Numbered from the stretch's first letter, positions 34,204 through 45,997 are shown. The stretch is 64,000 bases of DNA from Streptomyces sp. IMTB 2501 (GCF_001953885.1 NZ_MQUS01000012.1:1-64000); one strand, 5' to 3'. Notes: a model not told the origin generated them from the letters alone. Translations and numbers: made by a program.

Positions 34204-35361
34204 ATGCCCACCATGGCCGACGTCGCGCGGAGCGCCGGGGTCTCCGTGGCGACCGTCTCCCACGTCCTGAACGGCACGCGTCCGGTGCTGTCGCACACCC
34301 GCCAGGCCGTGCTGGACGCCATCGACGCCCTCGGCTATACCCCCAACACTCTGGCCCGTTCCCTGGTGACCTCCCGCACCCGCTCCATCGGGCTCGCGGT
34401 GTCGGCGATCAGCAATCCGTACTTCACGGAGATCCTCCAGGGCGTCGAGGCCGCCGCCCTGGAGGCGGGCTACAGCCTGCTCATCGCGGACCCCCACGAC
34501 GACCCCGGGCACGAACGCAAGGTCGTGCAGCTCCTCCATGAGCGCCGGGTGGACGGAGTGATCGTCGCTCCTTCCGTGTATCCGCACGATCTGGTCGGCT
34601 ATCTGCGCCGCCATGCCGTACCGACGGTGTTCCTGGACCGTGTGATCGACCCGGGCGTGGCGGACGGCGGCGCGACCGGCGGCGGAGCGGGGGGTGGTGG
34701 AGCGGGGGGTGGCGCGGGCGCCGCCCCTGGCGAGGACACGCCCTGGTACGACCAGATCTGCGCCGAGAGCGCCGAACCGACCGCCCGTCTCGTCACCCAC
34801 CTCGCCGGTTTGGGCCACCTCCGGATCGGCCTGGTCGCGGGCCTGCCCGGGCTCAGCACCACGAATGAACGGGTGGCCGGCTACCGGGACGGTCTCGCCG
34901 CCGCCGGCCTGGCCCACGACGAACGGCTTCTGGTGTCCGGGAACTCCGAGTCCGCGGGTGCCGAGCAGGCGACGGCCGCCCTGCTCTCCCTGCCCGATCC
35001 GCCCACGGCTCTCGTCACCGCCAACAACGCGATGACCATCGGCGCCCTGCGCGCCCTTCGCCGGCACGGCCTGTCCGTACCGGACGACATCGCCCTGTGC
35101 TGCTTCGACGACTTCGCCTGGGCCGACCTGTTCTCACCCCGGCTCACCGCGATCGCCCAGCCCAGCAGGGAGTTGGGCGCGCAGGCAGTGCAGGTGCTCC
35201 TGGACCGCCTGGACGAGCCGCACCGGCCGATCAGGACGCTGCGGCTGCCGTGCGCATACGTCCATCGCACGTCCTGCGGGTGCCCGGAGGAGCCGGGCGG
35301 GTCGGAGGAGCCCGCGCACACCGCATCAACCACGCTGTCGGAGAAGGGAATTGCCTCGTGA
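34204..35361 (+). CDS. LacI-family transcriptional regulator
   Basis: The 385-residue regulator has an N-terminal LacI helix-turn-helix (TMADVARSAGVSVATVSHVL) with hinge helix, and a periplasmic-binding-like effector domain (SIGLAVSAISNPYFTEILQG and FDDFAWADLFSPRLTAIAQP). The ATG at 34204 has GGGAGGGGA upstream. A GTG 57 bases earlier is less likely. Residues about 155-177 are a Gly/Ala-rich insert made by a 15-base tandem repeat in the gene. The stop overlaps the GTG start of a PfkB kinase, so the regulator controls and is co-transcribed with sugar phosphorylation. The ligand is unknown. Confidence 0.93.
   Translation: MPTMADVARSAGVSVATVSHVLNGTRPVLSHTRQAVLDAIDALGYTPNTLARSLVTSRTRSIGLAVSAISNPYFTEILQGVEAAALEAGYSLLIADPHDDPGHERKVVQLLHERRVDGVIVAPSVYPHDLVGYLRRHAVPTVFLDRVIDPGVADGGATGGGAGGGGAGGGAGAAPGEDTPWYDQICAESAEPTARLVTHLAGLGHLRIGLVAGLPGLSTTNERVAGYRDGLAAAGLAHDERLLVSGNSESAGAEQATAALLSLPDPPTALVTANNAMTIGALRALRRHGLSVPDDIALCCFDDFAWADLFSPRLTAIAQPSRELGAQAVQVLLDRLDEPHRPIRTLRLPCAYVHRTSCGCPEEPGGSEEPAHTASTTLSEKGIAS
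34684..34713 (+). repeat. Tandem 15-base repeat inside the lacI-type gene
   Basis: Two copies of a 15-base unit GGAGCGGGGGGTGG plus one base (34684-34698 and 34699-34713) sit in frame and encode a Gly/Ala-rich stretch in the effector domain. The unit includes a run of six G. Confidence 0.8.
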
Positions 35362-36269
35362 TCGTCGTCGCCGGTGAGGCACTGATCGACCTGGTACCGC
35401 AGGGCCCCGGTGCCCTCGCGGACCTGAAGCCGGCGCTCGGCGGCGGCCCGTACAACACCGCCGTGGCCCTCGGTCGGCTGGGCTCCCCCACCACGTTCTG
35501 CTCCCGGACGTCGCACGACGCCTTCGGCGAGGCCCTGCTCGACGGGCTGCGAGGAGCGGGAGTGGACGTGTCCGGCGTGCAGCGTGGGACGGAGCCGACG
35601 ACTCTGGCGGTGGCCACGATCGACGGCAGCGGCTCGGCCGCCTACTCCTTCTATGTCGAAGGTACCGCCGACCGTCTGTTCACCGCCCCGGCCGTGCTGC
35701 CCGCCGACACGCGCGCGGTGTCGTTCGGCACCTGCTCGCTCGTCCTGGAACCGGGGGCGAGCGCCTATGAGGAGCTGATGCGCACGGCCGCGCGGCAGGG
35801 GCTGTTCACCGCGCTCGACCCCAACATCCGGGCGGGACTGATCCCGGACGCGGACGCCTACCGGGCGCGTTTCAAGAGCTGGCTGCCCTCGGTGACGCTG
35901 CTGAAGCTCTCCGCGGAGGACGCCGAGTGGCTGGGTGGCACCCCGGGCGAGTGGCTGGCCGCGGGACCGGCGGCCGTCGTGGTGACCCGGGGCGGGGACG
36001 GGCTGAGCGTGTTCACCCGGGACGGCGCGGAGTACTCCGTGCCGGGTGAGAAGGTCGCCGTGGTGGACACCATCGGCGCCGGTGACACGGTGAACGCGGC
36101 TTTGCTGCACGGGCTTTCGGCCCTGGACGCGCTGTCCGCGGACGCGCTCGCCGCCCTCGGGACAGAGGGCTGGACGCGCCTGCTGCGCTTCGCGGCACAC
36201 GCGGCGGCGATCACCTGCTCACGGGCGGGAGCCGAGCCGCCGTACGCCGCCGAGCTGGGTGAACTGTGA
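35358..36269 (+). CDS. PfkB-family carbohydrate kinase (fructokinase-like)
   Basis: The 303-residue kinase phosphorylates a sugar in the cytoplasm. It begins MIVVAGEALIDLVPQ, has the sugar-binding GGGPYNTAVALGRLG, and ends with the catalytic anion-hole motif DTIGAGDTVNAAL near residue 235, with the general base Asp. The pattern is closest to bacterial fructokinases and ribokinases. The GTG start overlaps the stop of the LacI regulator (GTGA). No transporter lies next to it. Confidence 0.92.
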   Translation: MIVVAGEALIDLVPQGPGALADLKPALGGGPYNTAVALGRLGSPTTFCSRTSHDAFGEALLDGLRGAGVDVSGVQRGTEPTTLAVATIDGSGSAAYSFYVEGTADRLFTAPAVLPADTRAVSFGTCSLVLEPGASAYEELMRTAARQGLFTALDPNIRAGLIPDADAYRARFKSWLPSVTLLKLSAEDAEWLGGTPGEWLAAGPAAVVVTRGGDGLSVFTRDGAEYSVPGEKVAVVDTIGAGDTVNAALLHGLSALDALSADALAALGTEGWTRLLRFAAHAAAITCSRAGAEPPYAAELGEL

Positions 36270-36365
36270 GCGGCCCTCGTTCTCTCTGCTGTTGTCAAGG
36301 TGCGGCCGGACCCGTGGTACGGGGGCCTGTCGGACCGCAGGGCCGGGGTGGCTGATAGTGGAACG

Positions 36366-36402
36366 AGCGGCGCCCCGCGGGGAGTTCCCGCGGGGCGCCG
36401 CT
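36366..36402. terminator. Bidirectional terminator between the PfkB gene and uvrA
   Basis: Perfect 16-bp arms (36366-36381 and 36387-36402) with a 5-base loop, followed by TATTT on the plus side. It lies between two convergent stops, 36269 and 36417. Confidence 0.9.
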
Positions 36403-36416
36403 TATTTGGTGGTGTG

Positions 36417-39443
<3,027 letters not shown>

Positions 39444-39499
39444 GCCGGTCCGCACCTTTCTTGAGAGAAGTGACAGGGGCGGGGCCCCCGTGCTTCTTC

Positions 39500-39522
39500 A
39501 GACTAGGGGGAGCCACTGACAA
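39500..39522 (-). promoter_or_regulatory. RecA-NDp (PafBC-type) promoter of uvrA
   Basis: The minus strand reads TTGTCAGTG, eight bases, TAGTCT. This is an exact match to TTGTCRGTG-N8-TANNNT. It gives a leader of about 50 bases before the uvrA start. Confidence 0.85.
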
Positions 39523-39631
39523 CGCCGGTCGGATTGCCCGGTTGCATAACAACCTCCGGCCATCCAGCATGCCCGACGCCGCCTCCGACGATATAGCACG
39601 TGCTTTCGATTAGCGGACGAGGTTCACCACC

Positions 39632-39660
39632 TTCACCCAAAGGTGTGGCCGGGCTAGTGT
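39632..39660 (+). promoter_or_regulatory. Promoter of the mycothiol-type enzyme gene
   Basis: TTCACC (39632-39637), 17 bases, TAGTGT (39655-39660), then seven bases to the ATG at 39668 with no ribosome binding site. The transcript is probably leaderless. Confidence 0.6.
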
Positions 39661-39667
39661 CACGCTC

Positions 39668-40354
39668 ATGATTGATCACGCTCATGACCTGGCATGTGTA
39701 CGTGACGCGACCGAGCTGCTCCTCACCGCGGTCGCCAAACTGGACAACGCGTCGCTCGCCGAGCCGTCACGGCTCCCGGGCTGGACCCGCGGACACGTCC
39801 TCGCCCACCTCGCCCGCAACGCGGACGCGCTGGTGAACGTTCTCGAGGGCCGCCCCATGTACGCGAGCGCCGAGGCGCGGGACGCCGACATCGAACGGGA
39901 CGCCCCGCGCCCCCTCGACGCCCAGCTCGCCGACCTGCGCGAGAGCACGGCCCGCTTCCAGTCGGCGGGGGACGCGCCGGCGGACTGGACGCGCACGGTG
40001 GAGCTGCGCAACGGGGTCACCGACTCGGCGTCCCGGGTGCCGTTCCGGCGGTGGGCCGAGGTCGAGCTGCACCATGTGGATCTCGGCATCGGATACGAGC
40101 TGGAGGATGTCCCGGCGGAGTTCGCCGAGCGCGAGATCGACTTCCTGGCGGACCGCTTCGCCGGGCACAAGGAGGTGCCCTCGACCGGCCTCACCGCCGG
40201 CGACGGCCGGACCTGGACCACCGGCGGCGGCGCGGCGGGCGGACCGGTCGCGGTCGAGGGCACGGCCGCCGACCTGCTGGGCTGGCTCGCCGGGCGGCGC
40301 GACGGCTCCCGTCTGACCGCGAACGGCGCGCTGCCGAAGCTGCCTCCGTTGTAG
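39668..40354 (+). CDS. Maleylpyruvate isomerase family mycothiol-dependent enzyme
   Basis: The 228-residue protein has the DinB-like four-helix fold of mycothiol-dependent enzymes. The N-terminal DATELLLTAVAKLDNASLAEP and LPGWTRGHVLAHLARNADAL segment with its metal-binding His, and the RRWAEVELHHVDLGIGY segment with further His ligands, are the family hallmarks. The exact substrate is unknown. Streptomyces have many such paralogues. It is divergent from uvrA, and an MBL hydrolase gene follows after 45 bases in the same direction, so the two may act together. Confidence 0.9.
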   Translation: MIDHAHDLACVRDATELLLTAVAKLDNASLAEPSRLPGWTRGHVLAHLARNADALVNVLEGRPMYASAEARDADIERDAPRPLDAQLADLRESTARFQSAGDAPADWTRTVELRNGVTDSASRVPFRRWAEVELHHVDLGIGYELEDVPAEFAEREIDFLADRFAGHKEVPSTGLTAGDGRTWTTGGGAAGGPVAVEGTAADLLGWLAGRRDGSRLTANGALPKLPPL

Positions 40355-40399
40355 GCCGCCGGCGGCCCGCGGGCCCCTCTCCGCTATAGGCTGATCACC

Positions 40400-41056
40400 A
40401 TGACGTACACCGGAGAGGTCAGGGTCGGCGGACCGGCGGATGTGCATGAGCTGAAAGACCTGATGATCACGAAGATCGCGGTCGGCCCGATGGACAACAA
40501 CGCCTATCTGCTGCGCTGCCGGGCCACCGACGAGCAACTTCTGATCGACGCGGCCAACGAGGCGGAGACGCTCCTCGGCATGATCGGTGACGACGGCATC
40601 GCGTCCGTCGTCACCACGCATCAGCACGGCGACCACTGGCAGGCCCTCGCCGAGGTCGTCGCCGCCACGGGCGCGCGTACATACGCCGGCCGGGAGGACG
40701 CCCCGGGTATCCCGGTGCCCACCGATGTCCTGGTGAACGACAGAGACGTCATCAGGGTGGGGCAGGTGGAACTCACCGCGCGGCATCTCGTGGGGCACAC
40801 CCCGGGTTCGATCGCGCTGGTCTACGACGACCCGCACGGCCACCCGCACGTCTTCACCGGCGACTGCCTCTTCCCGGGCGGCGTCGGCAACACGCGCAAG
40901 GATCCGAAGGCCTTCGCCAGTCTGATCCACGACGTGGAGACGAAGATCTTCGACGCTCTCCCGGACGAGACCTGGGTATATCCCGGACACGGCAACGACA
41001 CGACGCTGGGAGCGGAGCGGCCGCATCTGCCGGAGTGGCACGCGCGCGGTTGGTGA
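40400..41056 (+). CDS. MBL-fold metallo-hydrolase
   Basis: The 218-residue protein is a metallo-beta-lactamase-fold hydrolase of the glyoxalase II-like type. The metal site motif THQHGDHW lies near residue 74, with further ligands in LVGHTPGSIALVY, FTGDCLFPGG and YPGHGNDT. Such enzymes next to mycothiol-type genes may hydrolyse mycothiol thioesters, but that is inference. A TATAGGCT -10-like element ends seven bases before the ATG, so it may have its own leaderless promoter. Confidence 0.9.
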   Translation: MTYTGEVRVGGPADVHELKDLMITKIAVGPMDNNAYLLRCRATDEQLLIDAANEAETLLGMIGDDGIASVVTTHQHGDHWQALAEVVAATGARTYAGREDAPGIPVPTDVLVNDRDVIRVGQVELTARHLVGHTPGSIALVYDDPHGHPHVFTGDCLFPGGVGNTRKDPKAFASLIHDVETKIFDALPDETWVYPGHGNDTTLGAERPHLPEWHARGW

Positions 41057-41058
41057 AC

Positions 41059-41085
41059 GCCCGGCGCGAGCGGTGAGCGCCGGGC
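41059..41085 (+). terminator. Terminator after the MBL hydrolase gene
   Basis: Perfect 9-bp arms GCCCGGCGC and GCGCCGGGC with a 9-base loop, three bases past the stop codon. No T tract. Confidence 0.65.
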
Positions 41086-41403
41086 ACGGGTGGTGAACGC
41101 CAGGAGCGTTTTCATCGCGCGCGCCCCGTGTGAACTTTTCGCACACGTCGGGGGCGCGTGCGCGCTCCCGGCGCGCCCCGTCGCGCGGTCAACTGGGAGC
41201 AGCGCCGCAGAGGATGACGGCTCCTGTGCGGTGGGGCCGCCGGTCTCCCATCCCGCCCTCGACCGGCGGCCCTGGCCAAAGAGCCGCGGTGTGCGCGTCG
41301 TTGACACAGCTGCCGTTCACACGACTGCAACACCCGCTCCCACTATGCGAACAGTTGCGGCTGTGACCTGGACAAACGGAGGGCCGGCTGTCAATCTCCC
41401 GCC
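41086..41403. other. Intergenic region upstream of the amino acid transporter
   Basis: No gene is supported. A long hairpin (41120-41158: CGCGCCCC-GTGTG paired with CACAC and GGGGCGCG, with a four-base bulge) may be a second terminator. Nearer the transporter a TTGACA box lies near 41302 without a convincing -10. The ABC start at 41404 has GGAGG only about 20 bases upstream, so its start signal is unclear. Confidence 0.5.
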
Positions 41404-42303
41404 ATGCATCTCGCCCCCCGCGCTCCGCGTCCCCGCACCTTGCGCCGTGCGCTGACCGCCGCCACCGTAGCCCTGCTCGCCACCGCTGTCGGCTGCGCTC
41501 CGCAGCCCGAGGGCAACGCGTCGGCCGGCCCCTCCGGCTCGGCCTCGAAGAGCTGCGCCAAGGGCAAGTTGGCCTCCAGGACGTCCGGGAAGCTGACGAT
41601 CGCGACGGACGAGCCGGCGTACGAGCCCTGGTTCAAGGACGACAAGCCGGCCAACGGCAAGGGCTTCGAGTCGGCGATCGCCTACGCCGTGGCCCGCCGG
41701 CTGGGATACGACAAGAGCGCGGTCGTCTGGCAGAGCGTGCCGTTCAACAAGGCGTTCGCGCCCGGCGTGAAGACCTTCGACTTCGACATCAACCAGGTGT
41801 CGATCAGCGCCGAGCGCAAGAAGGCCGTCGACTTCTCCTCCGGTTACTACGACGTGCGCCAGGCCGTCATCGCGCTGAAGGGAGGCAAGGCGGCCAAGGC
41901 GACGAGCATCGCGGACCTGAAGGACCTCAAGCTCGGCGCCCAGGTGGGCACCACGAGCCTCGCCTACATCACCGACGTGGTGAAGCCCAAGCAGGAGGCC
42001 GCCGCGTTCGCGAAGAACGACCAGGCCAAGTCGGCGCTGCAGAACGGCCAGGTCGACGCCATCGTCGTCGACCTGCCGACCGCGTTCTACATCACCTCGG
42101 CCGAGGTGACGAACGCGAAGATCGTCGGCCAGTTCGAGAACCAGGGCGGCACGCCTGAGCAGTTCGGGCTGGTGCTGGACAAGGGCAGCGCGCTGACCTC
42201 GTGCGTGAGCGACGCCGTGGACGCCCTGCGCAAGGACGGCACGCTGGCGAAGCTCGAGAAGCAGTGGCTCTCCGACGCCGCCCACGCCCCGGTGCTCAAG
42301 TGA
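41404..42303 (+). CDS. Polar amino acid ABC transporter binding lipoprotein
   Basis: The 299-residue family 3 solute-binding protein has a lipoprotein signal (RRALTAATVALLATAVGC) with the lipidated Cys near residue 31. The mature part shows the typical pattern LTIATDEPAYEPWFKDD, GFESAIAYAVARRLGY and FDFDINQVSISAERKKAVDFSS (written in parts: FDFDINQVSIS, ERKKAVDFSS). It should bind an amino acid outside the membrane for the permease and ATPase that follow with overlapping codons. Confidence 0.93.
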   Translation: MHLAPRAPRPRTLRRALTAATVALLATAVGCAPQPEGNASAGPSGSASKSCAKGKLASRTSGKLTIATDEPAYEPWFKDDKPANGKGFESAIAYAVARRLGYDKSAVVWQSVPFNKAFAPGVKTFDFDINQVSISAERKKAVDFSSGYYDVRQAVIALKGGKAAKATSIADLKDLKLGAQVGTTSLAYITDVVKPKQEAAAFAKNDQAKSALQNGQVDAIVVDLPTAFYITSAEVTNAKIVGQFENQGGTPEQFGLVLDKGSALTSCVSDAVDALRKDGTLAKLEKQWLSDAAHAPVLK

Positions 42304-43235
42304 CGGTCACCAAGGGCGAGTCGGCCCAGGAGGGGGCCGGCGGCAAGGACGGCATCACCGGTGGCGCCACCGACGACGCCACCGGTGATGGCTACGCGCC
42401 CTCCGAACGGCGGCTGGAACGCGAGCGCTACAAACGCGCGCGTGCCCGCCGCGCCACGGCCATCGCGGCGCTCTCCACCCTGGTCACAGCCGTTGTGCTG
42501 TACCTGGTCGTGGTCAACGCGCCGGGCTGGCCGCGCACCAAGGAGACCTTCTTCAGCGCGCAGTACGCGCGCGAGGCGCTGCCGAAGGTCCTCGAAGGGC
42601 TGTGGCTGAACGTCCGCCTGCTCGCGATCTGCGGCGTCGCCGTCCTGGTCCTCGGCATGCTGATCGCGATCGCCCGCACCCTGCGCGGCCCGGTGTTCTT
42701 TCCGCTGCGAGTGCTGGCGGCCGCCTACACCGACTTCTTCCGCGGCCTCCCGCTGATCATCAACCTGATGATCGTGGTCCTGGGCGTCCCGGCGCTGCGG
42801 CTGCAGGGCGTCACGGTCGATCCGGTGCTCCTGGGCGGTACGGCGCTGACGCTGACGTACTCGGCGTACGTGGCCGAGGTGTTCCGGGCCGGCATCGAGT
42901 CGATCCACCCCTCACAGCGCGCCGCGGCCCGCTCGCTGGGCCTGACCAACCGCCAGGCCCTGCGCTACGTCGTCCTCCCCCAGGCGGTACGGCGTCAGGT
43001 GCCGCCGCTGCTGAACGACCTGGTGTCGCTGCAGAAGGACACCGGTCTGGTGTCGATCGGCGGCGCGGTGGACGCCGTGCAGGCCGCCGACATCATCGTG
43101 GGCCGCAGTCTGAACTACACGCCGTACATCGTCGCGGGGCTGGTGTTCGTGGCGCTGACCATTCCGATGACCCGCCTCACGGACTGGGTGACGGCCCGGA
43201 TGGACCGGCAGCGGGCCCAGGGAGGATCGCTATGA
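42300..43235 (+). CDS. Polar amino acid ABC transporter permease
   Basis: The 311-residue HisM/GlnP-type permease starts with a GTG overlapping the stop of the binding protein gene. An N-terminal hydrophilic region of about 55 residues precedes the first helix. The core shows VLEGLWLNVRLLAICGVAVL, YTDFFRGLPLIINLMIV and the EAA-like loop SQRAAARSLGLTNRQALRYV. With one permease gene only, it probably works as a homodimer. Confidence 0.93.
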   Translation: MTVTKGESAQEGAGGKDGITGGATDDATGDGYAPSERRLERERYKRARARRATAIAALSTLVTAVVLYLVVVNAPGWPRTKETFFSAQYAREALPKVLEGLWLNVRLLAICGVAVLVLGMLIAIARTLRGPVFFPLRVLAAAYTDFFRGLPLIINLMIVVLGVPALRLQGVTVDPVLLGGTALTLTYSAYVAEVFRAGIESIHPSQRAAARSLGLTNRQALRYVVLPQAVRRQVPPLLNDLVSLQKDTGLVSIGGAVDAVQAADIIVGRSLNYTPYIVAGLVFVALTIPMTRLTDWVTARMDRQRAQGGSL

Positions 43236-43990
43236 GCGACGCAGACGCGCCCGTCCTGCGCATGGAGTCCGTCCGCAAGACCTTCGGCGGCTCCGTCGTG
43301 CTGCGGGACGTCGGTCTGGAGGTCACGCAGCACACGGTGACCGCTCTGATCGGTGCCTCCGGCTCGGGCAAGTCCACGCTGCTGCGCTGCGCCAACCTCC
43401 TGGAGGAGATCGACGACGGCGCGATCTGGCTGGACGGCGAGGAGATCACCGATCCGCGCGTCGACCAGGACGCGGTGCGGCGCCGGATCGGCGTGGTCTT
43501 CCAGGCGTACAACCTCTTCCCGCACATGAGCGTCCTGGACAACATCACACTGGCCCCGCGCCGGGTGCACGGCGTATCCCGCGCGGAGGCCGAGGAACGG
43601 GCCAGGGAGCTGCTGGAGCGCCTCGGACTGGGGGCCAAGGCGGATGCCTACCCCGACCGGCTCAGCGGCGGTCAGCAGCAGCGTGTGGCGATCGTACGGG
43701 CACTTGCCGTGCGGCCCCGGCTGTTGCTGCTGGACGAGATCACGGCGGCACTGGACCCCGAACTCGTGGGTGAGGTGCTGGAGGTGGTCCGGGGGCTGAA
43801 GGACGACGGCATGACCATGGTGCTGGCGACACACGAGATGGGCTTCGCGCGGGACGTCGCCGACCAGGTTTGTTTTCTGGACGGTGGAGTCGTGCTGGAG
43901 CGCGGCAGCGCCGAGCAGGTCTTCGGTGACCCGCAGCAGGAGCGCACGCGGCGCTTCCTGCGACGGATCGTGGAGGCGGGCCGGCTGTAG
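43232..43990 (+). CDS. Polar amino acid ABC transporter ATP-binding protein
   Basis: The 252-residue ATPase of the GlnQ/HisP group has Walker A GASGSGKST near residue 40, signature LSGGQQQRV near 146, Walker B LLLLDEITAALDPE near 166 and the H-loop LATHEMGFARDVAD. The ATG overlaps the permease stop and follows GGGAGGAT. It completes a three-gene amino acid importer. Confidence 0.95.
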   Translation: MSDADAPVLRMESVRKTFGGSVVLRDVGLEVTQHTVTALIGASGSGKSTLLRCANLLEEIDDGAIWLDGEEITDPRVDQDAVRRRIGVVFQAYNLFPHMSVLDNITLAPRRVHGVSRAEAEERARELLERLGLGAKADAYPDRLSGGQQQRVAIVRALAVRPRLLLLDEITAALDPELVGEVLEVVRGLKDDGMTMVLATHEMGFARDVADQVCFLDGGVVLERGSAEQVFGDPQQERTRRFLRRIVEAGRL

Positions 43991-44020
43991 CGGCGCGGTG
44001 GCCCGGGCCGCCGGTTCCGG

Positions 44021-44494
44021 CTACGCGTCGGCCCGGGCCGCGCCCGCCAGGGCGGCCACGCGCTCCACGCCGAACACATAGCCCTGCACTCCGCATCCGG
44101 CGATCACGCCGTCCGCGCGCAGCGAGACGTAGGAGTGGTGCCGGAACGATTCGCGCTGATGGATGTTGGAGATGTGCACCTCCAGGACGGGCATGCCGTC
44201 ACAGGTGTTGAGTGCGTCCAGAATCGCGACGGACGTGTGGGAGTAGGCGCCGGGGTTGATGACGATCCCGCAGTGGTTCAGCCGCGCCTCGTGGATCCAG
44301 TCGACCAACTCTCCCTCGTGGTTGGACTGCCGGAAGTCCACCGTGCCACCGTGCGCGGCCGCGGCCTTGGCGCACAGCGCCTCGATGTCGGCCAGCGTGT
44401 CTCTGCCGTAGATCTCGGGCTGGCGCTGGCCGAGCAGGTTCAGGTTGGGCCCGTTGAGGATCATGATCGGGGCGTTGGCCAGGGTGCGGGGCAC
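44021..44494 (-). CDS. aroQ: 3-dehydroquinate dehydratase, type II
   Basis: The enzyme converts 3-dehydroquinate to 3-dehydroshikimate, in the shikimate pathway or in quinate breakdown. The 157-residue product has the type II signature MILNGPNLNLLGQRQPEIYG with the catalytic Tyr, the QSNHEGELVDWIHEA motif, NPGAYSHTSVA, and EVHISNIHQRESFRHHS with the catalytic His. The GTG start has GGAGGAA upstream. An MHS-type transporter gene is divergent, which suggests possible use of an imported quinate or shikimate-like compound. Confidence 0.95.
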   Translation of the reverse strand: MPRTLANAPIMILNGPNLNLLGQRQPEIYGRDTLADIEALCAKAAAAHGGTVDFRQSNHEGELVDWIHEARLNHCGIVINPGAYSHTSVAILDALNTCDGMPVLEVHISNIHQRESFRHHSYVSLRADGVIAGCGVQGYVFGVERVAALAGAARADA

Positions 44495-44670
44495 GGTTCC
44501 TCCGGTCCGTTCGGGGCGGTACGCCTACGACCGCCGCTCGCACCCGGTCTATCACGGTGGCCACAGCGGACGACGAGCCGCGCGCGCCGTCGCCTCGGCG
44601 CACACTCCGGTCGCTTCATCACCTCCGCACGCCCCCGTAACCCATGATCACCGTGGGTAGTTGACGCAGC

Positions 44671-45975
44671 ATGGCACCTGCACGCACCGTAAGCACGCCG
44701 TCGATGCTGCGGCTCGCTGCGGCCTCCCTCGCGGGGACCGCGATCGAGTTCTACGACTTCTTCGTCTACGGCACGGCGGCCGCCCTGGTCCTGGGGCCGC
44801 TGTTCTTCCCGACGTTCTCGCCGCTCGCGGGGACGCTGGCGGCGTTCGCGACGTTCGGGGCGGGGTTCGTGGCCCGCCCGCTGGGCTCGGTGCTGTTCGG
44901 GCACCTCGGCGACCGGCGCGGCCGGCGGCCGGTACTGGTTCTCTCGCTGCTGCTCACGGGCGCTTCGACGGTCGCGGTGGGCTGCCTGCCGTCGTACGGG
45001 TCGATCGGCGTCGCCGCGCCCGCGCTGCTGCTCGTGCTGCGCTTTCTGCAGGGTCTGGGCCTCGGCGGGGAGTGGGGTGGGGCGGTGCTGCTGACCGCCG
45101 AGCACGCACCGCCCGGGCGACGCGCCCTGTGGTCCAGCTTTCCGCAAGTGGGGCCCGCACTCGGGTTCGTGCTCGCCAACGGGGTGGTGCTCGCGCTGTC
45201 GGCGACGCTGTCCGACGCGGAGTTCGCGCGCTGGGGGTGGCGGGTGCCGTTCTGGGCGGCCGGTGCGCTGGCGCTGGGCGGGCTGTGGCTGCGCTCCTCG
45301 CTCGCCGAGAGTCCTCGGTTTCTGGAGATCGACGACCACGCGCGCGTGCCGTTCGCCGAGGTCGTACGGCATCACGGTCGGCTGGTGCTGCTGACGGCCG
45401 GGGCACTGGCCGCGGGGTACGCGGTCTTCTACGCGGTGACGACCTGGTCGCTGGCGTACGCGACGGAGCGGCTCGGGGTGAGCCGGACGGTGATGCTGAC
45501 CTGTGTCATGGCCGCGGTGGTGGTGAAGGCGTCTCTCACGCCGTTCATGGCGCTGCTGGGCGACCGCTACGGGCGCCGGCCGATGTGCCTGACGGGCTGT
45601 GCGGCCTGCTGCGTGTGGATGCTCCCGATGGTGGCGCTGCTGGCCACCGGCCAGCCACTGCTGATGTTCCTCGGCATCCTGGGCGCCCTGGTCTCCTTCA
45701 TCACCATGTTCGCGGTGATCGCCGCCTATCTGCCGGAGCTGTACGAGGCGCGGGTGCGCTGCACGGGCGCCGCGGTGGGCTACAACCTCGGCGGAGTCCT
45801 GGGCGGCGCCCTCACCCCGATCGTGGCCACGGCACTCGCGGAGCACAGCGGGCGGGTCCCCTGGAGCGTGGGCGCCTATCTCACGGGCGTCGCGCTGCTC
45901 AGTCTCGCGTGCTTCGCCCTGCTGCCCGAGACCCGCCCGGTGTCCGTACCGGCTGTGGAGCCGGCGACGGGCTGA
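44671..45975 (+). CDS. MHS-family MFS transporter (shikimate/proline symporter type)
   Basis: The 434-residue transporter begins with SLAGTAIEFYDFFVYGTAAAL, the hallmark of metabolite:H+ symporters such as ShiA, ProP and KgtP. It continues with the loop GHLGDRRGRRPVLVLSLL and LQGLGLGGEWGGAVLL, and about 12 helices. The substrate is not certain. The divergent aroQ gene makes a shikimate or quinate-like acid attractive. No ribosome binding site is seen before the ATG. TAGTTG ends seven bases before it, so a leaderless message is possible. Confidence 0.9.
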   Translation: MAPARTVSTPSMLRLAAASLAGTAIEFYDFFVYGTAAALVLGPLFFPTFSPLAGTLAAFATFGAGFVARPLGSVLFGHLGDRRGRRPVLVLSLLLTGASTVAVGCLPSYGSIGVAAPALLLVLRFLQGLGLGGEWGGAVLLTAEHAPPGRRALWSSFPQVGPALGFVLANGVVLALSATLSDAEFARWGWRVPFWAAGALALGGLWLRSSLAESPRFLEIDDHARVPFAEVVRHHGRLVLLTAGALAAGYAVFYAVTTWSLAYATERLGVSRTVMLTCVMAAVVVKASLTPFMALLGDRYGRRPMCLTGCAACCVWMLPMVALLATGQPLLMFLGILGALVSFITMFAVIAAYLPELYEARVRCTGAAVGYNLGGVLGGALTPIVATALAEHSGRVPWSVGAYLTGVALLSLACFALLPETRPVSVPAVEPATG

Positions 45976-45997
45976 CCGGCCGAGGCCGGGCGGACGG

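Noticed and set aside
41051..41100. Three near-copies of GGTGAACGCC
   Set aside because: Two of them form part of the terminator hairpin after the MBL gene; too short and diverged to be called a repeat family.
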